From: AP-15 sp963787425
Lineage (GTDB): Bacteria; Pseudomonadota; Alphaproteobacteria; ATCC43930; CGMCC-115725
DNA: 64,000 nucleotides
Assembly: GCA_963787425.1 (NCBI GenBank)
Contig: CAWBCV010000004.1
Location: 434,001 to 498,000, forward strand
Direction of reading: 5' to 3'
The number at the start of each line of letters is the position of its first letter. The first letter of the stretch is position 1. Below, in pieces: positions 16,844 to 25,773 of this stretch. A model generated the notes under the pieces. That model searched no databases and was not told the DNA's origin. It saw only the letters and a program-made list of their open reading frames with translations. The position numbers and the translations under genes were made by a program.

Positions 16844-17818
16844 TCACCTCAATCCAGCAACCTCCGCGTAGGCCCTCAGCTCCCGTTCCACATCGTAACC
16901 GCTGGTCCCGAAGATGATGCCAGTGGCGCCGCGGGCCTCGAGCTGGGCGAGACGTTCGCGCAACTCCTCGCGAGCGCCTGTGAAGGTCATCTGTTTGGCG
17001 GCGGATATGTCGACGAGCGCGTCATGGCCGTTCGAAATGTCGAGGGAATGACCGCGGTGAATGGAGAGGTGGCGGATTTTTTCGTCCGCACGTTCGACGC
17101 TAGCCAGCCACGCTTCGCCGTTCGGCAGCGCTTTCACGCTTTCCGGATCGGTCGTGTACCTGAGGTGATAGGCGAGCGCGATGAGCGGTTTGACGGCGGT
17201 CGAGGCGCGCGGCGAGGTGACGTCCTCGCCATCATCGAGGACCGTGCCGCCGGTCGACACGAGGCAGGTCTCGAACCCTTCGGCCGGGCCGCCGAGGGAA
17301 ATCAGGCCGTCGGTAATCTCTTTGGCGAGCGCGCGGGCCTTGGGGCCTTGGCCTGCCATGTAGACCGGCACGTTGATCGGACGATCGGGCAACCAGCCGT
17401 CGGACGCGAGGATCTGGGCGAGACCGCCGTCGATGTCGGCAACATCGCCGTGCAGCAATGCCCTGACCTGTGCGATATGCGTGCGCATGCTCGCGAGGCT
17501 CAAGGGCTTCTTGCCCATCCCCCCACGGCCCGTAAAGCCGGTGCCGAACCCGACCATCAGGCGTCCCGGCGCGATCTGCTCGAGCGTCGCGATGGCCGAG
17601 GCCTGCGCCATCGGGTGGCGATAGCTCGGGATCAGCACGGCGGGGCCGAATTTGATGCGCTTCGTCTTTTTGGCGATGCGGGCGAGCGTGACCCATATGT
17701 CGTGGCCGAAGGCGGGAATCTCGGGACACCAGACCGCGCGAAAACCTAGCTCTTCGGCAAGAAGCGCGTACTCGACGGTTCGGGGGCCGGGCGGCAGGCG
17801 GAAATCATAAGTCAGCAC
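16844..17818 (-). CDS. LLM-class flavin/F420-dependent oxidoreductase
   Basis: The 324-residue protein has the luciferase-like TIM-barrel pattern: LAEELGFRAVWCPE near 21-34, LARIAKKTKRIKFGPAVLIP, IATLEQIAPGRLMVGFGTGFTGR and VYMAGQGPKARALAKE. The Gly-rich phosphate-binding segment GFGTGFTG is typical. Members use reduced FMN or F420 to oxidise or reduce varied substrates. It is alone on its strand, converging with the MetE-like gene; the next gene on the same strand is of a different kind (nuclease-like). Substrate unknown. Confidence 0.85.
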   Translation of the reverse strand: MLTYDFRLPPGPRTVEYALLAEELGFRAVWCPEIPAFGHDIWVTLARIAKKTKRIKFGPAVLIPSYRHPMAQASAIATLEQIAPGRLMVGFGTGFTGRGGMGKKPLSLASMRTHIAQVRALLHGDVADIDGGLAQILASDGWLPDRPINVPVYMAGQGPKARALAKEITDGLISLGGPAEGFETCLVSTGGTVLDDGEDVTSPRASTAVKPLIALAYHLRYTTDPESVKALPNGEAWLASVERADEKIRHLSIHRGHSLDISNGHDALVDISAAKQMTFTGAREELRERLAQLEARGATGIIFGTSGYDVERELRAYAEVAGLR

Positions 17819-17860
17819 GGGGTGTTCCAGAAACGGGGGTCGGCTCGGGGTGGCGAGCGG

Positions 17861-18796
17861 TCATTCGTCGAGTGCGGGCACTAGCTCCCGGAGTAGAGGA
17901 TGCAGATTGCGAAGCCCGCCCGACGCCCGCATCGCTTTAACAGATTCCAGTGATCCGGTTTCAGAGCATTTCTTAATTGCCCGAGCGGCTTCGTCCATTA
18001 GCTTCAGGAGCTTATAAACTTCGGCACTACGAACATCCAAAAAAACATTCAAGGCGGCCAGTCTAACAAAGTCGATTGTCGCGTGAAGGTTCCAAGATCG
18101 AGCTCCTCTCCAGTGGCATCTTACACTGTCGGCTGGGTTAATCTCCATTTCTCCACTGTCTTCATTAAATGAAGCCTGAAACAATTCCCCATCAATAATC
18201 ACGATCGGAAACGCGACAACGCCCCATTCCGGCATAACCCCCCGCCGACGCTCACGGTCATAGCGGCTTACCAGTTGTGTGCATGCGCTGGCAACTGAAC
18301 TAACAGAAGAGTAAAACAGATCATTCCCCTTTGAAAAGGCTTGACGGCCGCCAAACCCCGGTACATCTGGCGTGTGAAACAGTGCCATTGATTGACAATT
18401 TCTCTCATGAGCAAGATTCCAAAGTATCGCCGAACCCAATGAGGATGATATTGTCTGTGCGATGCAAGCTGCGGGGCCCAGTTTTCCAGACCTACTTGCA
18501 AATACAACCCAAGGCTTGTCTCTGGACCATTTGCACTCGACGACGAACTCGCATCGAATCCGAGGGTATTCTTCATGTGGCGCATCAGCCATCGCGAGAA
18601 CATCAATCTCGCGTGGTGTTTCGCTCTCGTTCTCCCGGACATGATAGCCCTGAAATACACGGAAATGATGTTGGCGAAAAACGGCCGCGGTCTGAAACTC
18701 AGTCGGATAGCCTTCCTGCGCTAGCCATTTGGCAACCTTGGATTTCAAATCTTCTGTGGGTGATGTCTTTCCCGCGTCGCCGGGGCGATTGGCCAT
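17861..18796 (-). CDS. PD-(D/E)XK nuclease-like protein, uncharacterised
   Basis: This 311-residue protein shows the core of a restriction-endonuclease-like fold. The hydrophobic strand REIDVLA supplies Asp65, and about 20 residues later FVVECKW supplies Glu87-x-Lys89. That spacing is the usual D...ExK metal site. No methyltransferase, helicase or specificity domain is attached or adjacent. The coding DNA looks AT-richer and less codon-biased than its flanks, which suggests transfer. Possible roles are a DNA-cleaving defence enzyme or a repair nuclease. The remainder (residues 100-311) is not recognised. Confidence 0.6.
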   Translation of the reverse strand: MANRPGDAGKTSPTEDLKSKVAKWLAQEGYPTEFQTAAVFRQHHFRVFQGYHVRENESETPREIDVLAMADAPHEEYPRIRCEFVVECKWSRDKPWVVFASRSGKLGPAACIAQTISSSLGSAILWNLAHERNCQSMALFHTPDVPGFGGRQAFSKGNDLFYSSVSSVASACTQLVSRYDRERRRGVMPEWGVVAFPIVIIDGELFQASFNEDSGEMEINPADSVRCHWRGARSWNLHATIDFVRLAALNVFLDVRSAEVYKLLKLMDEAARAIKKCSETGSLESVKAMRASGGLRNLHPLLRELVPALDE

Positions 18797-19154
18797 CCGA
18801 TTCCTCGCGATGTGGATATTCGTATCCGGTGCCGACCCCGGCCTCCGGTGGGTACGTCGCCTCTAGTCGGCAAATTACATAGTGCGCCTGTGGACAGACA
18901 ACCAGCGTTGACCAGTTAACGAAATAATCGGATATCAGCAGACCAATTTCCGCTACGACATTTCTCACCCCACAATTGCGTGAGACGAGCGTCCGCTTCG
19001 CTTGGTAACCGCACTTTCGGGCGTGGTGCGAGAATTGCCCCAGGGCCTATCAAGGGTTACGTTTGCCCTTAAGATGTAACCGAAACACATTTGCGAAACC
19101 GTCGGCTTCTTTGGACAACGGCGTTCGGCCGCGGAGTGCATAGGAGAGAGGTCC
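18797..19154. other. Intergenic region in the AT-richer island
   Basis: These bases separate the nuclease-like gene from the pentapeptide-repeat gene. No protein-like open frame, RNA structure or repeat is recognised. Promoter sequence for the nuclease-like gene should lie here. Confidence 0.4.
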
Positions 19155-20414
19155 TCACTTCATTCGAAACCGATTGCGCAATGCCAGACTGAATAGGAAC
19201 AGCAGGGTAATGCCGAGCCCCGTCTGTATAGTGGCAATGACTTTGAGCCAACCAGGAAGGAGCTTGAGGATCTCTGGATCAATCAGGTCCTTCCGGATAC
19301 CGAGCACGCCGAACGTGTTGGCGAAACTGAAGCCGATGGCATCGCCCAAGTAAGCTGGGTTGGCTAAGGTAGCCTCCGCTGAGCCGCTGAAATGTGCCCA
19401 AAAGGGAATGGCCCCCACGATGATCGAGGCGACCAGGATAAACAACGGACGAAAGTAGCTACGGCCATAGTTGCACAAAAACCCATAAAGCGCGACCGGA
19501 AGGCCTCGCCAGAAGCCGAGTAACACCTGGCGCGATTGAAGTTCTAGAGCGAAAAAGTCAAGTTCGTCCTCATATTTTTTCAACCGTTCCATTTCTAACC
19601 TCATCCGCTCGTAAGCATTGATGAACTCGCTCGCTTGCTCACCGTTGATAGGTGGATTAGGCCATTGTGCATTTTGCCAAATCGTCCCCTCGTGTAATTT
19701 AGCGCCAAAGAAAACCGGAGGGGTACCGCGAAATTTGACAGTATTGAACTTTGTTTCTGCTTTCATGTCCGCGTTAACGAAAGATGCTATAGAGTCAAAG
19801 ATCGTGCCTCCGAAATTGACCCAGTTGAAAGTCACGCCTCCGAAGTCAGCTCTCTCTAAGAAGATAGCGTCACCAAAGGACGCTAGATGGGAGAACGTTG
19901 CGCCCTTGAAGACGGCTACGCCGCGGAAGGACGCACCGGTGAACACGGACGGTCCAGAGAAGGTTGTGCCTATAAAATTGGCAGTCGCGAAAAAGATCGC
20001 GCCCGCAAAGACCACCAAGTCTGAGAAGGTTGACCCGCTAAAAGTGATTCCGATAGGGAAAAAGAATCTCTGAGCTAAGAAGAAATCGATTGTGATATCC
20101 GAAAAATCGATCTCAGAGGGTATTGGGTTGATGCTTCCGAACAGATGACTGCGTTCTGCGAATCTAGCCTGGACTGTGTGCAGCTCGTCTGTTGAGAATG
20201 GCGTTAACTCTTCAATTGGGTAACCAAGTCGGAGCAGTAGTGCCTTTTGGTCTTCTCCGATGATGGAGGCCATATAGCGGTTCCAGGCCAGACGGTTTCT
20301 ATCGATTAGGTCCCGATCTTCGAAGTCCAATGGCTTCCCGTACAGGGTTGCCAATACAACCCAAGGACTCTCGTTAGGCCTGTCTTTTGGCTCTCCAGGG
20401 ATGTCGTTAGTCAT
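19155..20414 (-). CDS. Pentapeptide-repeat protein with C-terminal channel-like membrane domain
   Basis: The product has 419 residues. An N-terminal region (1-100) is followed by a block of about 25 A(D/N/S)F-type five-residue repeats (about 100-230: GSTFSDLVVFAGAIFF, GASFRGVAVFKGATFS and so on) that should form a right-handed beta-helix. Next comes a charged helical stretch (265-300), then two membrane segments (about 322-342 and 390-411) around GFSFANTFGVLGIRKD, a pore-loop-like arrangement. The very C-terminus LALRNRFRMK is common in this family. Function is unknown. The DNA looks AT-richer than its surroundings, as in the nuclease-like gene downstream. Confidence 0.8.
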   Translation of the reverse strand: MTNDIPGEPKDRPNESPWVVLATLYGKPLDFEDRDLIDRNRLAWNRYMASIIGEDQKALLLRLGYPIEELTPFSTDELHTVQARFAERSHLFGSINPIPSEIDFSDITIDFFLAQRFFFPIGITFSGSTFSDLVVFAGAIFFATANFIGTTFSGPSVFTGASFRGVAVFKGATFSHLASFGDAIFLERADFGGVTFNWVNFGGTIFDSIASFVNADMKAETKFNTVKFRGTPPVFFGAKLHEGTIWQNAQWPNPPINGEQASEFINAYERMRLEMERLKKYEDELDFFALELQSRQVLLGFWRGLPVALYGFLCNYGRSYFRPLFILVASIIVGAIPFWAHFSGSAEATLANPAYLGDAIGFSFANTFGVLGIRKDLIDPEILKLLPGWLKVIATIQTGLGITLLFLFSLALRNRFRMK

Positions 20415-20789
20415 AGGTTGGGTTAGCTACCATGGGCGATTTGCGGGAGAGCCGGAGTCTTGAAGTGGATGTATCGGAACCGCTTTATCTGAATAAGGAA
20501 CGCGATGCTTGGCCGGAAAGCACTCTCCCACGTAGCAGAATGCTTCGAGACATGCGGCAATCAAGAATTTCGCTGCTTTGGAGGAGACCTACATCTCAAG
20601 AGATTAGGCGGCGCAGAAATCCGTTTCTAGTGTCCCAATGGCTCGAGAGGGGGCCTCCAAGCCGTGTACCAAGCGTTTGATTTGCACCACTAGCCCCTTT
20701 GCTTCGCCCCGCTGCGTCAGTGATTGCGTAGCGCGTAAGGTCAACCAAAATCCACGACTATTTGCCTGACACCGATAGCTGAATATTCC
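20415..20789. other. Intergenic region, no gene recognised
   Basis: The sequence lies between the pentapeptide-repeat gene start and the SDR stop. A short open frame at 20432-20680 has no protein-like composition. No tRNA or direct repeat that could mark an integration site was recognised. Confidence 0.4.
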
Positions 20790-21557
20790 TCACAGCGCAG
20801 TCATACCGCCGTCCACGAACAGCAGGGCGCCGGTGACGTAGGAGGCATCGTCGGAGGCCAAAAACAGGATCGCGGCGGCGACCTCCTCGGCCCTGCCCGG
20901 GCGCTTCAGCATGGTGCCTTGTGCGGCCTTGGCGTTGTACTGCTCGACGGTCTCGCCGGCCGCCGCGATGCGGCGCTGATGGAACGGGGTGAAGATCGGG
21001 CCGGGGCCGACGGCGTTCACACGAATGCCCTCCGGCGAGTGGTCGGCGGCGAGCGCCCGCGTCAAGCCCGCGACCGCGGACTTGGTGGTGTCGTACTGCA
21101 AGTTGCCGCCGCCTGCTACGACGGAACGCACGGAGGCGACGTTAACGATGGCGCCGCCCTTGTTGCGGCGCATCAGCGGAACCGCCGCCTTGGCACAGAA
21201 GACGTAGCTCATCAGGTTGACGTCGAGGATCTCTTTCCAGCTCGCCGCGCTCGCCTCGTCGATTTTCTCGTATTTGCGGATGCCGGCATTGTTGATGAGG
21301 ATGTCGAGGCGCCCGAACTTTTGCGCGGCACCGTTGACGAAGTCGAGGCATGCGGCCTCGGTACCAACGTCAGCCTGCGTGAAGGCGACTTTGGCGCCGG
21401 CGGTCTCGAGCTCGGCCGCCACGCGCTGGCCGCGCTCGCCGTCCCGGTCGCAGAATGCCACGCTCCCGCCCTCGGCGAGGAAACGCCTGACCGTCGCCTC
21501 GCCGATCCCCGATGCTCCGCCCGTCACCGCTGCAACCTTGCCGTCGAGCCTTCCCAT
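20790..21557 (-). CDS. SDR-family oxidoreductase (3-oxoacyl-reductase/glucose-dehydrogenase-like)
   Basis: This is a classical 255-residue SDR. The cofactor loop TGGASGIG is at 12-19, NNAG at 89-92, catalytic Ser142 in VNVASVRS, Tyr155 and Lys159 in YDTTK. The C-terminal DDASYVTGALLFVDGG is the usual tetramer-interface end. An acidic residue after the second strand (FCDRDG) suggests preference for NAD(H). It stands alone between the AT-richer island and an intergenic spacer. The substrate cannot be assigned. Confidence 0.92.
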   Translation of the reverse strand: MGRLDGKVAAVTGGASGIGEATVRRFLAEGGSVAFCDRDGERGQRVAAELETAGAKVAFTQADVGTEAACLDFVNGAAQKFGRLDILINNAGIRKYEKIDEASAASWKEILDVNLMSYVFCAKAAVPLMRRNKGGAIVNVASVRSVVAGGGNLQYDTTKSAVAGLTRALAADHSPEGIRVNAVGPGPIFTPFHQRRIAAAGETVEQYNAKAAQGTMLKRPGRAEEVAAAILFLASDDASYVTGALLFVDGGMTAL

Positions 21558-22152
21558 GTTCGCCCCCTTTCACTGCATTGCGAAACGCGCATCCACGATA
21601 CGCCATATCCATCCGGCGGGCACCGCCTTGCTGGCCGGCCTGGGTGTCCGACCTTTAACAGGCTGCGGAAGCTTCAAGCGTCCGCTTTCGGGACCTTTCG
21701 ATGGGCTGAACTCGGTCCGACTTGGGTCGAATTGAGCCGCTCCCGCTGGCGTGGTCGGGTGACCGCTTACGGCGTCCTAGCCGTTCGTTGCGACGTTGGC
21801 GAAGGTCGGCAATCCACCCAACTCGGACGATGCGGAGGATGGATATGTCTGAACCGCAGCGGGAGTTGAAATCAAACGGGTCGGTGGGTGACAGGTGGAG
21901 GCTATAAATGAAAGGCAGCAGCGGTGCTGCGGCTGTCGTCACGAACGCTAGAAGCGAGCGCCATCGAGGCGGGGCGTAGGGGCCATTCGCTCATTAGCGG
22001 TGGCGTGGCGCGAAGACGGATTGGATCGCACCGAAGCTCTCGAGCGAAAATGCGCCGACTGCCTCAAACGGCCAACCGCTTGACCGTGCCGAAGGGGTTC
22101 GACACGAGGAGCGCGCGGCGAAGCTTGCCACAGAGCCCTTGGATCCGGCGCT
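21558..22152. other. Intergenic region, no gene recognised
   Basis: About 600 bases without a convincing gene. Open frames on both strands are arginine/proline-rich shadows of GC-rich DNA. No structured RNA, terminator or repeat was identified. Confidence 0.4.
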
Positions 22153-22314
22153 TCAGCATGTCTCGCCATCGGCGGCGGCGTAGCGGATTTCGAGCACTTC
22201 GAGCTGCTCGACGCCGGCGGGGGCGCGGAGCTCGATGGTGTCACCCTCACGCGCTTTGATCAGCGCGCGGGCAATGGGGGATACCCAGCTTACCGTCCCC
22301 GAGAGCATAATCAT
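22153..22314 (-). CDS. Short GreA/GreB C-terminal-domain protein or fragment
   Basis: A 53-residue frame starts with ATG at 22314, overlapping the DUF72 stop in ATGA, and ends at TGA 22155-22153. It reads SGTVSWVSPIARALIKAREG, then DTIELRAPAG and LEVLEIRYA. This is the FKBP-like C-terminal domain of GreA/GreB, which binds RNA polymerase. The N-terminal coiled coil that rescues backtracked polymerase is missing, so it cannot act as a full Gre factor. It may be a 3' remnant of a lost greB-like gene, or a real translationally coupled mini-protein. The clean ATGA overlap and intact frame leave both open. Confidence 0.6.
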   Translation of the reverse strand: MIMLSGTVSWVSPIARALIKAREGDTIELRAPAGVEQLEVLEIRYAAADGETC

Positions 22315-23054
22315 ATTGCCAGTCTCTGAAGAAGCGCCTGGGCCGCGGCGGGAGCGCGGACCTTCGCCCCGTTGATGAAGTAGACGAAGCAGTCGTGCCC
22401 GCTCTCAGCCGAGTGTTGACCGAAGCGCGCGGCCCAACCATCGAGCGCGTCCGGCGCATAGCCGGCCGGTTCGCCCTCCGCGCAACGCCGTAAACGAGCG
22501 TAGACGAAGTCGCCGGTGATCGCTTCGAATGCCGGGTAGTTGTCGTCATCGACCAGAGCGACGGCGACGCGATGCGGGCGTAACAGCTCGGCAAAGGACG
22601 GCGCCGCGAAACTTCGGTGGCGTACCTCGACGACATGGCGTATGGCGCGGCCATCGAGATGTTGCGGGAGCAATTCCAGAAAGGCGGCGAAACCGGCTTC
22701 ATCGAAGGCCATCCGCGGATTGAATTGCCACAGGACCGGCCCGAGCTTGTCGCGCAATTCGAGCACGCCGGTCGAGAAGAAGCGGTCGATCGAAGGCCCT
22801 GCGGTCGCCAGATCGGAGCGGTGCGTGACAAAACGCGGGCCTTTCAGCGAAAAGACAAAATCCTCCGGCGTCTCGTCGTGCCAGCGGCGAAAGCTCGCCG
22901 GCTTTTGCGAGCCGTAAAAGGTACCGTTGATCTCGATCGCGGTGACTTGCCGGCTCGCATGGGCAAGTTCTCGCGCTTGCGGCAGGCCGGGCGGATAGAA
23001 AACACCGCGCCACGGTGGAAACACCCAGCCGCCAATCCCGACCCGGATCGGCAT
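22311..23054 (-). CDS. DUF72 family protein (YecE-like)
   Basis: Starting at the ATG (23054-23052) that overlaps the M16 stop by one base gives 247 residues; an upstream in-frame extension is antisense shadow. It has the DUF72 signature: VGIGGWVFPPWRGVFYP near the start, ASRQVTAIEINGTFYGSQ, PEDFVFSLKGPRFVTH, LGPVLWQFNP, and VEVRHRSF. DUF72 proteins are TIM-barrels of unknown enzymatic role, resembling xylose-isomerase-type barrels. It is the fourth gene of a packed minus-strand chain beginning with the DUF3035 lipoprotein. Confidence 0.9.
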   Translation of the reverse strand: MPIRVGIGGWVFPPWRGVFYPPGLPQARELAHASRQVTAIEINGTFYGSQKPASFRRWHDETPEDFVFSLKGPRFVTHRSDLATAGPSIDRFFSTGVLELRDKLGPVLWQFNPRMAFDEAGFAAFLELLPQHLDGRAIRHVVEVRHRSFAAPSFAELLRPHRVAVALVDDDNYPAFEAITGDFVYARLRRCAEGEPAGYAPDALDGWAARFGQHSAESGHDCFVYFINGAKVRAPAAAQALLQRLAI

Positions 23055-24385
23055 CAAAGTCCCGGGTCGGGCACGATGCGGGTCGGGGTCAAATCGGCGG
23101 GGTCGCCGACGACGGCGAAACTCAACCCGTCGGGGTCGAGCAGCGTATGGGCGACCCTCTTGGCCTGATCCAGGGTCACAGCCCCGAACAGCGCCGCCCG
23201 GCGGTCGAGGTAGTCGATGCCGAGATTGTCCAGCTGGATCTCGACGAGCAGCGAGGCGACCCGCGCACTCGTATCGAGGCTCAGAGGAAAGGACCCGACC
23301 AGAAAATCCTTGGCGAGATCGAGCTCGGCCTCGCTCGGGCCTTCGTCGTGCATCCGCCGCCACTCCGCTCGTATGAGGGCGATCGACTGCGCCACCCGAG
23401 CATTCTCGGTCGCGACGCTCCCGAGTATCAGTCCAGCATGCCGAAACGAGACGAGCTCGGTCGAGACACCATATGCCAACCCGCGCTTTTCGCGAATCTC
23501 CCGCATCAGCCGGCCGCGAAAGCCGCCGCCGCCGAGGATGTCATTCACCAGTCGCGCCGCGTACCAATCGGGATCGTCCCGTTTCGGCCCGATTTGGCCG
23601 AAGGTAACGGCGCTTTGCGGCACCGGCCGCCGGGTGATCAGCACCCCGCCATTCTCGGCCGGCTTGGTTTCGGCTACGGGGGTCTCGCCGCCGCCGGCCG
23701 GCAGACCGCCGAACACCTGGTCTATCAGAGCCGCAAGCTCATCGGCATTGAGGTCGCCCACCGCTCCGATTAGCAGCCCGGCCTGCCGCAGCCGCTGCCC
23801 GGCGAAACCCGTCACATCCTCTCGCGTAATCGCGGCGACGCTGGTCGGCGTCCCATCGACGTTCTCGCCATAGGGATGATCCTCGAAGGCGTCCCGCATC
23901 CACAGCCGATCGGAGAGCGCGCGCGGGCTGTGCGCCTGCTGCGCGAGCGAGGCGGCGAGCTCGCCGCGCACCCGCTCGATCGCGGCCGGCTCAAACCGCG
24001 GCGAGGTAAGCGCCTGGCGCAGCAGACCTGCCGCCTCGGACAGATTCGCCTTCAAGCTGCGCAAACTGCCGCCGACTTCGTCCCGCCCGGCGGTGAACCA
24101 CAAATTCGCGGCGAGATCTTCCAGACGCGTCTTGAAGGCGGCGGTATCGTAAGGGCCGGCGCCTTCGTCGAGCAGCGATATGGCCATTGCCGCAAGCCCG
24201 GATTTGCCGGGCGGATCGAGCGCGGCGCCGCCGGGAAAGGCAAAGCGGATGGCCACCACGGGCAGCGAATGATCCTCGACGAGCCAGGCCTCGATACCAC
24301 CGGGACTGGTCACCCGTTCGATCGTCATCGCCCCGGCGCCGGGCGCCCAGAGCAGCAGCAAGAGCGCCAGTACGGATCTGTGCAT
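23054..24385 (-). CDS. M16 peptidase family protein lacking the zinc motif (non-catalytic partner)
   Basis: The chosen ATG at 24385 opens a signal peptide (MHRSVLALLLLLWAPGAGA) and gives 443 residues. Fold markers of M16 are present: VTSPGGIEAWLVEDHSLPVVAI, GKSGLAAMAISLLDEGAG, RPVPQSAVTFGQIG, and FRGRLMREIREKRGLAYGVS. Where active M16 proteins have HxxEH, this one has AAMAISLLDEG, so it cannot bind zinc. It starts eight bases after the stop of an intact M16 gene. Such inactive/active pairs form heterodimers in which the inactive subunit holds substrate, as in PqqF/MPP-type systems. Periplasmic location is expected. Confidence 0.9.
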   Translation of the reverse strand: MHRSVLALLLLLWAPGAGAMTIERVTSPGGIEAWLVEDHSLPVVAIRFAFPGGAALDPPGKSGLAAMAISLLDEGAGPYDTAAFKTRLEDLAANLWFTAGRDEVGGSLRSLKANLSEAAGLLRQALTSPRFEPAAIERVRGELAASLAQQAHSPRALSDRLWMRDAFEDHPYGENVDGTPTSVAAITREDVTGFAGQRLRQAGLLIGAVGDLNADELAALIDQVFGGLPAGGGETPVAETKPAENGGVLITRRPVPQSAVTFGQIGPKRDDPDWYAARLVNDILGGGGFRGRLMREIREKRGLAYGVSTELVSFRHAGLILGSVATENARVAQSIALIRAEWRRMHDEGPSEAELDLAKDFLVGSFPLSLDTSARVASLLVEIQLDNLGIDYLDRRAALFGAVTLDQAKRVAHTLLDPDGLSFAVVGDPADLTPTRIVPDPGL

Positions 24386-24393
24386 CTGACGTG

Positions 24394-25773
24394 CTAAGAG
24401 GTCGGCTCCGGCAGCAGCACGCCGGTCGCGGAGTCCCGCTCGACCAGGACCGAGCGCGCCGCATTGTCGATTTCCGCCGCTGTTACGGCGCCGATCCGGT
24501 CGGGCCACGCCTCGACCTCCTCCAGGCCTTGGCCGATGGCGAGCGCAGCGCCGATGATATTGGCCGGACCTGACAGGCTGTCCCGGGCATAGACCGAAGC
24601 CGCCTGCATGCGGTCTTTTGCACGCCGGAGCTCGTCCGGGTCCACCCCGTCCCGCACGAGCCGGTGGAGTTCGCCGTCGATCGCCGCCTCCAGGTCGGCA
24701 ACCGAGACCCCAGGCTTTGGGGTCGCATAGAGGCCGAAGATCGCCAGATCGATTGTGCTCGGGGAATAATGGGCGCCGGCCGACAGCGCCAGACCGCGGT
24801 CGAGCACCAGTGTCTTGTAGAGCCGCGAGCCGGCGCCGCCGCCGAGAATCTCGGCGAGGACCTGCAGCGGGTAGGCCTGCGCCGTCGCGCCGGCGCGATA
24901 ACTCGGAGCGAGATAGGATCGGTTCCATTGCGGCTGCGCCGCGCGCGCGCTCTTCATCTCCAGCCGCGCCGCCGCGTAGTGCGGCGGTTCCTCGACCCGC
25001 ACACGGGGAGGCAGGCTTTGAGATGGGATCGGTCCAAAATAAGATTCGGCGAGCGGGCGCACTTCCGCCGAATCGACATCGCCCGCGATCACCACGATGG
25101 CGTTATTGGGGGCGTACCATTTGCGGTAGGAGGCCAGCGCGTCCTCGGTGCCGAGCGAGCGGATTTCGTTGACCCAGCCGATTGTCGGATTGTGGTACGG
25201 ATGGTGCAGAAAGAGCGTGGCGCGCAGCTGCTCGGCGAGCAACGACGCCGGCTCGTTGTCGATCCGCATGCGCCGCTCCTCTAGAACGACGTCGCGCTCG
25301 GGAAGCACGACCTTGTCGTCGAGGACCAACCCAGTCATCCGGTCCGCTTCCAGCCGCATGACGAGGTCCAACCGGTCGCGCGCAATTGTCTCGTGAAAGG
25401 CGGTGTAGTCCTGGGTCGTGAATGCGTTGTCGCGCCCGCCGTTGCGTGCGATCTGAGCCGTGAAGGCGCCCGGCGGGTTGGCGGCCGTTCCCTTGAACAT
25501 CAGATGTTCGAGAAAATGGGCTATGCCGGATTTTCCGAGCGGGTCGTCGGCCGCTCCGAGCTTGTACCAGACCATCTGCACCACAGCCGGGACGCGATGG
25601 TTCGGCGCGACCACCACCTGCATCCCGTTGCCGAGGGTGAAGCTCTCGGCTCCAAAACGCTGCGCCGATGCGGGTGCCGCAAGCAGAGCCAATGCGACGC
25701 ACGCGACAGCGACCGAGGTTATGCCCCTGCCCCCGCAATCAAAAAGAGAAGGGCTGCTGTGCGGGTCGGTCAA
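24394..25773 (-). CDS. M16 family zinc peptidase (catalytic subunit)
   Basis: The product has 459 residues with a signal peptide (VAVACVALALLAAPASA). The inverted zinc motif HFLEH is at 86-90 and the third ligand is in ERDVVLEERRMR (Glu164 or 165). Glu-based chemistry cleaves small peptides within a clam-shell chamber. The start is a TTG overlapping the DUF3035 stop codon in TTGA; there is no ATG in frame before the signal peptide. Next in the operon is the inactive M16 partner. The order DUF3035, M16, M16 is characteristic of alphaproteobacteria, often downstream of lspA, which is not seen here. Confidence 0.92.
   Translation of the reverse strand: MTDPHSSPSLFDCGGRGITSVAVACVALALLAAPASAQRFGAESFTLGNGMQVVVAPNHRVPAVVQMVWYKLGAADDPLGKSGIAHFLEHLMFKGTAANPPGAFTAQIARNGGRDNAFTTQDYTAFHETIARDRLDLVMRLEADRMTGLVLDDKVVLPERDVVLEERRMRIDNEPASLLAEQLRATLFLHHPYHNPTIGWVNEIRSLGTEDALASYRKWYAPNNAIVVIAGDVDSAEVRPLAESYFGPIPSQSLPPRVRVEEPPHYAAARLEMKSARAAQPQWNRSYLAPSYRAGATAQAYPLQVLAEILGGGAGSRLYKTLVLDRGLALSAGAHYSPSTIDLAIFGLYATPKPGVSVADLEAAIDGELHRLVRDGVDPDELRRAKDRMQAASVYARDSLSGPANIIGAALAIGQGLEEVEAWPDRIGAVTAAEIDNAARSVLVERDSATGVLLPEPTS

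Noticed and set aside
16109..17749. A 546-codon open frame on the plus strand
   Set aside because: It overlaps the end of the MetE-like gene and runs antisense through the LLM gene. Composition is shadow-like and there is no ribosome-binding site or domain.
20432..20680. Small plus-strand protein next to the pentapeptide-repeat gene
   Set aside because: No family resemblance, Arg/Ser-heavy composition and no ribosome-binding site; treated as non-coding.
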